DNA of 64,000 bases from Thermobaculum terrenum ATCC BAA-798 (GTDB lineage Bacteria; Chloroflexota; Chloroflexia; Thermobaculales; Thermobaculaceae), in the NCBI RefSeq assembly GCF_000025005.1, contig NC_013525.1, positions 1,886,501-1,950,500 of the forward strand, written 5' to 3'. A model generated the notes under the pieces. It was not told the origin of the DNA. It searched no databases and saw nothing but the letters and a program-made list of their open reading frames with translations. A program made the position numbers and the translations under genes. Numbering within the stretch: position 1 is the stretch's first letter; the number at the start of each line of letters is the position of its first letter. Shown one piece after another: positions 59,244-64,000 of the stretch.

Positions 59244-61553
59244 TTAGCTCTGAGTGTGCTGATCAGGGTTCTCCCAGTACCAGGTCTCAGGATCATACAC
59301 AGCAGGTGTCGGGTGAATCCATGGGTTCACAAATCCACCCTGGCCCCAGCTCTTCAGATCATCATGAGTCGGCCAGTTCCTAAGATCCTTGTGGAACAGC
59401 TCGATTCTGGGAGTGTTAGCCGCAACACCACAGAAGTAGGGACCATTATCAACGTGGACCTTGATCATGTCCCAGACAAGCTGCGTCCTCTTCATGAAGT
59501 CCGGCTCAGTCTTGGTCTGGTCGTACATCTGCCAGATCTTCTTGATGTTGGGATCAGCTTCCTTATCAAAAGGCCCTATCCTGGGTGGATTGCGCTTCCA
59601 TGGATCAACGTTCTTCTGCTGGTTCTCCTTGGGGGTACCCCTCAGGTTGTACCAGTTACCATGGAGTGGAGACCAACGGGAATACTCCATCGGCACGAGC
59701 CACTGTGGATATACCAGGTGGTTCGGACCGTCACCAACCTCCCAGGCAGTCTTCATCAGGATCTTGCCCGCCTGCCACCTGTCGTCGTATCCGGTCGGTG
59801 GCTGAGGAGTCATCCTGGCGTTGATACCCACTGCCTGCCAGTTCTTGGCCAAGAGCTCGTTCTTGCGAACATGCTCACCGTTCTGGGGCTGGTCGGCCGG
59901 ATAATCGATGGTGATCAACAGCTTGGAGCCGTCGGGGAACTCCCTGAATCCATCACCATTTGTGTCCTTCAGACCTATCTCGTCCAAAAGCTGCTTGGCC
60001 TTGTCTGGGTTGTACTCCACAGCGCTGTCTCGCCAGGACCTGTACACCTGCTTGCCCTGATCGTTGATCACGTACTCGATGGCCTTCGGGCTAAGAGTAC
60101 CTGTGGTCAGCTCGCCTGTCTTGTAGTAGATCAGGGTCTGAGCAGTCTGCCTGTCGAAGGCATGAGATAGAGCCTTCAGGAACTTGGGATTCCGCACCAG
60201 CTCCCTTAGCTTAGGATCAGCATAGTCATGGTTGAAGAAGTACATGGAAGAGGTACCAGAACCAGAGTCCCAGAACTCCACATGCAGGTTGCTCTTGCTC
60301 TCGTTCTGCTTGAAGGTGGATACATCCGCCAGAGTAAACGGCTGGAAACCACCATGCGAGAAGTCGCAATCTCCCTGAATGGTCTTGAGCTTGAGCACCT
60401 CGGGGTCCTGGATATTGGTCATGATTACTGTATCGATGTAGGGTAGCTGGTTGCCCCATTTGTCCACACACCAGTAGTATGGGTTGCGCTCCCAGATCGA
60501 GTTGCGCATCTTGGTGTAGGACTTGAGTTTCCATCCCGTAAGGGTGGGACACTCCGGATTGGTCGCAAAGTCCACAGCCTTACCACCGGGGAATGAGAAA
60601 TCATCCGCCCAGTTCTTCTTGACGTTGGGGTTGTACTTCTTGTGGAACTTCTGCGAGTAGTGCTTGGGTGCAGACCAACCAGGTCCTATACCTCTCTTCA
60701 CCCACATCGCCAACCTGTCTGCAGTCAGGGGCGTCGGGGAATCAAAGATCATCTGGAAGGTGTAGTCGTCCACCTTCTTGAACTTGGCCAAAGTCCCCTT
60801 GCCAGACCTGGCCTCATCAGGCGGCCCCTCAGCAACTTCTTCGTTGAGCACCATATCCTCCCACCAGAAGAGGACGTCATCCGCGGTGAATGGCTCTCCA
60901 TCGGACCACTTGATGCCCTCCCTGATGTGGAAGGTCCAGGTGGAAAGATCCTCGTTGGCTTCCCAGGCCTCCACCCAGCCTCCACTGATCGCCAACCCAT
61001 CCTTGTGCCACCTCAACGGTGAGTTGCCATACATCGACTCCTGGATAAGGTGCGTAGTACCCCAGTCGTCAGAGCTGGAGCACAGCTGCCTTAGTGTGCC
61101 ACCGTACTTGCCCTCTTTGAGCCAGGGGTGAGGAACCACATAGGGGTTCTTGGGCAGCCTCTCCTGCACAGGTGGCAACTTGCCTGCCTTGACCATCTCA
61201 GCCAGCATCGGCGCCTCCTTCAAGGTGGACGGCGCAGCAGGCGGCTTGATGATCTGTACACCCGTGGTACCCTCTGGTTGACCAGCTGTGGTTGTGACCG
61301 TGGCACCAGCTGCTGGTGGGGTCATGCCAGGAGATGGACTGGCGGCTGATGGGGATGGGCTAGCTGCTGAGGGTGAAGGACTGGCAGCCGATGGGGATGG
61401 ACTGGCGGCTGATGGGGATGGTGAGGCTCCCGTGGGAGCTGTGGGGGTGGTACCGGTAGTGCCTCCTCCACAGGCCACTAGAATGGCGCTCCCAGCCGCT
61501 ACCGCCGAGAACTTCAGGAATCTCCTCCTACTGAGCTTTTCTTTGGTTGTCAC
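59244..61553 (-). CDS. ABC importer substrate-binding lipoprotein (family 5, Opp type)
   Basis: 769 residues, long for the family. Signal peptide has the Tat motif SRRRFLK (residues 8-14) and lipobox VACGG with Cys28, so it is exported folded and lipid-anchored. A linker with four SPSPSAA repeats (about 42-75) precedes the two-lobed binding domain (YGNSPLRWHKDGLAISGGWV, FHIREGIKWSDGEPFTADDV). Members bind peptides or, in many thermophiles, oligosaccharides; the divergent sugar genes favour the latter. First gene of the five-gene operon. Confidence 0.95.
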   Translation of the reverse strand: MTTKEKLSRRRFLKFSAVAAGSAILVACGGGTTGTTPTAPTGASPSPSAASPSPSAASPSPSAASPSPSAASPSPGMTPPAAGATVTTTAGQPEGTTGVQIIKPPAAPSTLKEAPMLAEMVKAGKLPPVQERLPKNPYVVPHPWLKEGKYGGTLRQLCSSSDDWGTTHLIQESMYGNSPLRWHKDGLAISGGWVEAWEANEDLSTWTFHIREGIKWSDGEPFTADDVLFWWEDMVLNEEVAEGPPDEARSGKGTLAKFKKVDDYTFQMIFDSPTPLTADRLAMWVKRGIGPGWSAPKHYSQKFHKKYNPNVKKNWADDFSFPGGKAVDFATNPECPTLTGWKLKSYTKMRNSIWERNPYYWCVDKWGNQLPYIDTVIMTNIQDPEVLKLKTIQGDCDFSHGGFQPFTLADVSTFKQNESKSNLHVEFWDSGSGTSSMYFFNHDYADPKLRELVRNPKFLKALSHAFDRQTAQTLIYYKTGELTTGTLSPKAIEYVINDQGKQVYRSWRDSAVEYNPDKAKQLLDEIGLKDTNGDGFREFPDGSKLLITIDYPADQPQNGEHVRKNELLAKNWQAVGINARMTPQPPTGYDDRWQAGKILMKTAWEVGDGPNHLVYPQWLVPMEYSRWSPLHGNWYNLRGTPKENQQKNVDPWKRNPPRIGPFDKEADPNIKKIWQMYDQTKTEPDFMKRTQLVWDMIKVHVDNGPYFCGVAANTPRIELFHKDLRNWPTHDDLKSWGQGGFVNPWIHPTPAVYDPETWYWENPDQHTQS

Positions 61554-61896
61554 TATCTACTACCTCCCTTTGGAAGTAATTTTTCAAAGTCTAGAGATAC
61601 GAAAGACTAACGGAGTTATATCTGAAAATCTCTACAGCTCCTGCCGGATTACATCACTCCTTTCACAAGGTATACAGTGTTCTGAATATTACTATTTGTG
61701 AGTAGGGTTGTCAATTGCTATTTTGATATGATCAAGTTCGAACTACCACTTCCTCCTGCTAACATTGTATATAAACCCGTTTTGCCGTCAGGTCAAGTAT
61801 TGTCATCGAAATTCTAACCAAATAATGACATTGTTGCTCATATAGGGCATAATTGATGCCGAAATCGTGCACTGCTGCAAACCCGTCCCGGAGTAA
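61554..61896. other. Divergent regulatory region between the importer and the sugar genes
   Basis: 343 bp with AT-rich stretches. It holds the importer promoter (61686-61714), a perfect palindrome AGTTCGAACT at 61735-61744 that could be an operator shared by both directions, and the ribosome site of the gene at 61897. A clear promoter for the rightward genes was not found. Confidence 0.55.
61686..61714 (-). promoter_or_regulatory. Promoter of the Opp-type importer operon
   Basis: On the minus strand TTGACA (61714-61709), 17 bp, TAATAT (61691-61686). It gives a leader of about 125 bases. Confidence 0.7.
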
Positions 61897-62736
61897 ATGT
61901 CTATGTATATTGGAGTGTTAACAGCCCCGGTCCGCGAAAAACCGTTATCTGAGGTGATCACCTGGGCATCTTCCAACAATATAGCTGGCCTAGAGGTGGA
62001 TGTAAGCTCCGGTTCTCACTTAGATGCAACCACTGCCGGAGAGGTAGTAGTAGAGAATACCTTGGACCTGCTCAAAAAACATAATGTTAAGATATCTGCA
62101 CTGGCTGCCTATACGGTACTGACAGGCACGACCACTGAAAAAATCGAGACCAACCGCAGGTTTCTGGAGAGGGCCATTGCCCTGGCAGCACGACTTGGGG
62201 TTGACACGATATGTACCCTGGGTGGCTTCCCCTCCGCAGGGAAAGATCGATTCAGGACAATAAAAGAAGACCTGGTTTATATCCTCAAACCACTGCTTGA
62301 ACGCGCTCAACAGCACAACATACGCATCGCACTTGAGAACTGGTACGCTACTAATCTCCAAAACCTAGATCACTGGGTAGCATTGTTCGAGTCTCTTCCA
62401 AATGAAAATCTAGGGCTTAACTTCGACCCATCCCACCTGGCTTGGCAGGGTATAGATCCAATCGGAGCCATATATGAGTTCCGAGATCGTATATTTCACT
62501 TTCACGCAAAAGATGTAACAATAAACGCGTCTCTCCGATCCCGGAGAGGTATATTAGGGGAGGGATGGTGGAGATATGTCCTCCCAGGATACGGAGTTCT
62601 ACCATGGGGGGAGATCATAGGTGCCCTGAGAGATATCGGTTACAACGGCGCTATCTCCATCGAGCACGAAGACAGAGCCTTTCCCATCGAAGAAGGCTTT
62701 ATCAGATCTTCCAGGTTCCTATCGGAATTGATCTGA
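61897..62736 (+). CDS. Sugar phosphate isomerase/epimerase-like TIM-barrel protein
   Basis: 279 residues of the xylose-isomerase-like TIM-barrel fold: IAGLEVDVSSGSHL, ALAARLGVDTICTLGGFP, IALENWYATN (metal-binding Glu), LGLNFDPSHLAWQG (Asp-x-x-His), FHFHAKDV and ISIEHEDRAF. Residues fit the AP-endonuclease 2/IolE-type metal site. It probably isomerises or dehydrates a sugar or inositol derivative. Forms an operon with the dehydrogenase gene 55 bp downstream. Confidence 0.93.
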   Translation: MSMYIGVLTAPVREKPLSEVITWASSNNIAGLEVDVSSGSHLDATTAGEVVVENTLDLLKKHNVKISALAAYTVLTGTTTEKIETNRRFLERAIALAARLGVDTICTLGGFPSAGKDRFRTIKEDLVYILKPLLERAQQHNIRIALENWYATNLQNLDHWVALFESLPNENLGLNFDPSHLAWQGIDPIGAIYEFRDRIFHFHAKDVTINASLRSRRGILGEGWWRYVLPGYGVLPWGEIIGALRDIGYNGAISIEHEDRAFPIEEGFIRSSRFLSELI

Positions 62737-62791
62737 TCAAACCGCGTGATCAGCACAAAATACAGATAAGTGGAGGAGGATCCGTACGAAG

Positions 62792-63826
62792 ATGCAAGAA
62801 GGGCAAGCCAATATCCGCGTAGCGATGGTAGGATGTGGAGCCGTAGCCAGGTGGCATGCTTCTACTCTCTATCGTATCCCGGGAGTAGAAATCGTAGCTC
62901 TGGTTGATCCTAGCCAGGAAAATCTCAACGCCATGGTCAAGTGGATTCCGCAGCTATCGAACGTCCCCACTTTCTCGGGACCGGAGGAGATGTTCAAGGC
63001 TATCGGTCCAGATGCTGTAGAGATCTGTACCCCACACACCCTGCATCACGAGCACGTAGTCATGGCTCTGGAGCACGGAGCTCATGTCCTGTGCGAAAAA
63101 CCCCTGGCTTGTAGCGTGGAACATGCCCAGGATATCAAGCAAAGAGCTCAAGACACTGGCAAGGTCGTTATGGTTAGCTACCAGAGACGACTCGATCCGG
63201 GCTACAACTATATCAAGAACGCCATAACCAGCGGAGAGATCGGAGATATCCAGACTATCTCAGTGATCTGCTGCCAGGCATGGAAGAAAGGTACCACAGG
63301 TACCTGGAGACAGAACCCAGAGCTTTCCGGTGGTGGCATGCTCATGGACAGCGGCAGTCACCTGGCAGACGTGCTGCTCTGGCTAACTTCACAGCCTGTA
63401 GAGAGCGTGTACGCCACTGTAGATAATTGCGACACCCCAGTTGATATAAACAGCACCAGCACGATCAAATTTACCAACGGCACACAGGCTCAGTTCACTG
63501 TCAATGGAAACCTGCCAATCACCTGGATAGAAGAAGTACTCATAATAGGTACCGAGGGCATACTAAAGTACGAAAGTGACCCACAGCACCCGTGGAGAAC
63601 CGGCAGAATAACCCATAGCAAGGATGGTAACCTGATCCAGCCTCTAAGGCTTCAGATGTATTCCAGCCCGGATGAGGCCTGGATAGCTGCCATTAGGGGC
63701 GAAGGAGAAAACCCATCACCTCCGGACGCTGGGGTGAGGGTGGCAGAACTTACCACTGCCATCTACGAATCTGCCCGTACAGGGCAAGCCATAAAGATAT
63801 CAGACATATCGCCAGTAGGGCGATGA
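62792..63826 (+). CDS. Gfo/Idh/MocA-family oxidoreductase
   Basis: 344 residues. Rossmann start [20 protein letters not shown], the family motif [16 protein letters not shown] with catalytic Lys, and [20 protein letters not shown] further on. It oxidises a sugar, inositol or similar compound with NAD(P). Its stop overlaps the start of the next gene (ATGA). Confidence 0.95.
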   Translation: MQEGQANIRVAMVGCGAVARWHASTLYRIPGVEIVALVDPSQENLNAMVKWIPQLSNVPTFSGPEEMFKAIGPDAVEICTPHTLHHEHVVMALEHGAHVLCEKPLACSVEHAQDIKQRAQDTGKVVMVSYQRRLDPGYNYIKNAITSGEIGDIQTISVICCQAWKKGTTGTWRQNPELSGGGMLMDSGSHLADVLLWLTSQPVESVYATVDNCDTPVDINSTSTIKFTNGTQAQFTVNGNLPITWIEEVLIIGTEGILKYESDPQHPWRTGRITHSKDGNLIQPLRLQMYSSPDEAWIAAIRGEGENPSPPDAGVRVAELTTAIYESARTGQAIKISDISPVGR

Positions 63827-64000
63827 GGGAGCTTGAGACCGATATCCTGATAGTGGGTGGAGGGCTGGGAGGAGTAGCTGCTGCGCTCTCAGCTCTCCGC
63901 ATGGGCAGGAAGGTCCTGCTCAGCGAGGAGACCGATTGGCTGGGAGGACAGCTCACTTCTCAGGGCGTGCCCCCTGATGAGCATCCCTGGATAGAGTCCA
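63823..64000 (+). CDS. FAD-dependent oxidoreductase, 5' part (runs off the window)
   Basis: The first 59 residues are visible: an FAD-binding start [20 protein letters not shown] followed by [20 protein letters not shown]. The GGQ(L/M)T region is typical of the FAD_oxidored (pfam12831-like) family. ATG overlaps the previous stop, so it is the third gene of the sugar operon. Confidence 0.85.
   Translation, partial: MRELETDILIVGGGLGGVAAALSALRMGRKVLLSEETDWLGGQLTSQGVPPDEHPWIES

Overview
The window looks like a bacterial chromosome from a thermophilic, Chloroflexota-type organism. Protein similarity to that group, heavy use of AGG and ATA codons, a CIRCE-controlled hrcA-grpE-dnaK cluster and a Tat-exported Opp-type binding protein suggest this. 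A Thermobaculum-like genome is my guess, but I cannot verify the species. Two blocks of ordinary, tightly packed core genes (about 1-11350 and 40870-64000) enclose a 29-kb accessory island with long gene-free stretches.

Left core block: a class I aminotransferase at the window edge, an Os1348-like small peptide gene, a SWIM zinc-finger protein, the CIRCE-hrcA-grpE-dnaK-terminator-dnaJ heat-shock cluster, rsfS, upp, an apparently leaderless cupin-like gene, plsY and der.

Island (about 11.4-40.86 kb): an excisionase-like HTH gene and a primase/TOPRIM/ATPase replication protein; a HesB-fold protein without cysteines; a protoglobin-amidotransferase-MarR operon with a clear operator; a single-chain restriction-methyltransferase; a capsid-only phage remnant (portal, major capsid protein, connector); a TetR-ABC exporter operon; AlkA; a GlsB/YeaQ membrane protein; and an SH3b lipoprotein. 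Three gene-poor tracts (13.74-16.29, 30.98-33.14 and 36.0-40.87 kb) carry 16 intergenic copies of a 45-bp palindromic repeat, three copies of a hairpin-rich composite repeat, and two type I-E-like CRISPR arrays. The two arrays are inverted duplicates that share four consecutive spacers but differ at both ends. Two further copies of the 45-bp palindrome lie in frame inside the primase gene, one in each interdomain linker and in two different reading frames. I saw no cas genes, integrase or transposase.

Right core block: coaE, the rpsO-pnp pair, an ECF sigma/anti-sigma/flippase-like operon, tRNA-Leu(CAA), a phosphofructokinase with pyrophosphate-type residues, accD-accA, a PsbP/DcrB-like protein, a polysaccharide-deacetylase-like/FtsX permease pair, a complete five-gene Opp-type ABC importer, and divergent sugar-metabolism genes (TIM-barrel isomerase, Gfo/Idh/MocA dehydrogenase, start of an FAD oxidoreductase). 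This layout suggests oligosaccharide or peptide uptake coupled to sugar or polyol catabolism.

The most novel signal is the palindromic element: it inserts in frame in protein, it has a directional flanking box, and it divides the gene-free DNA into slots, two of which hold the CRISPR loci.
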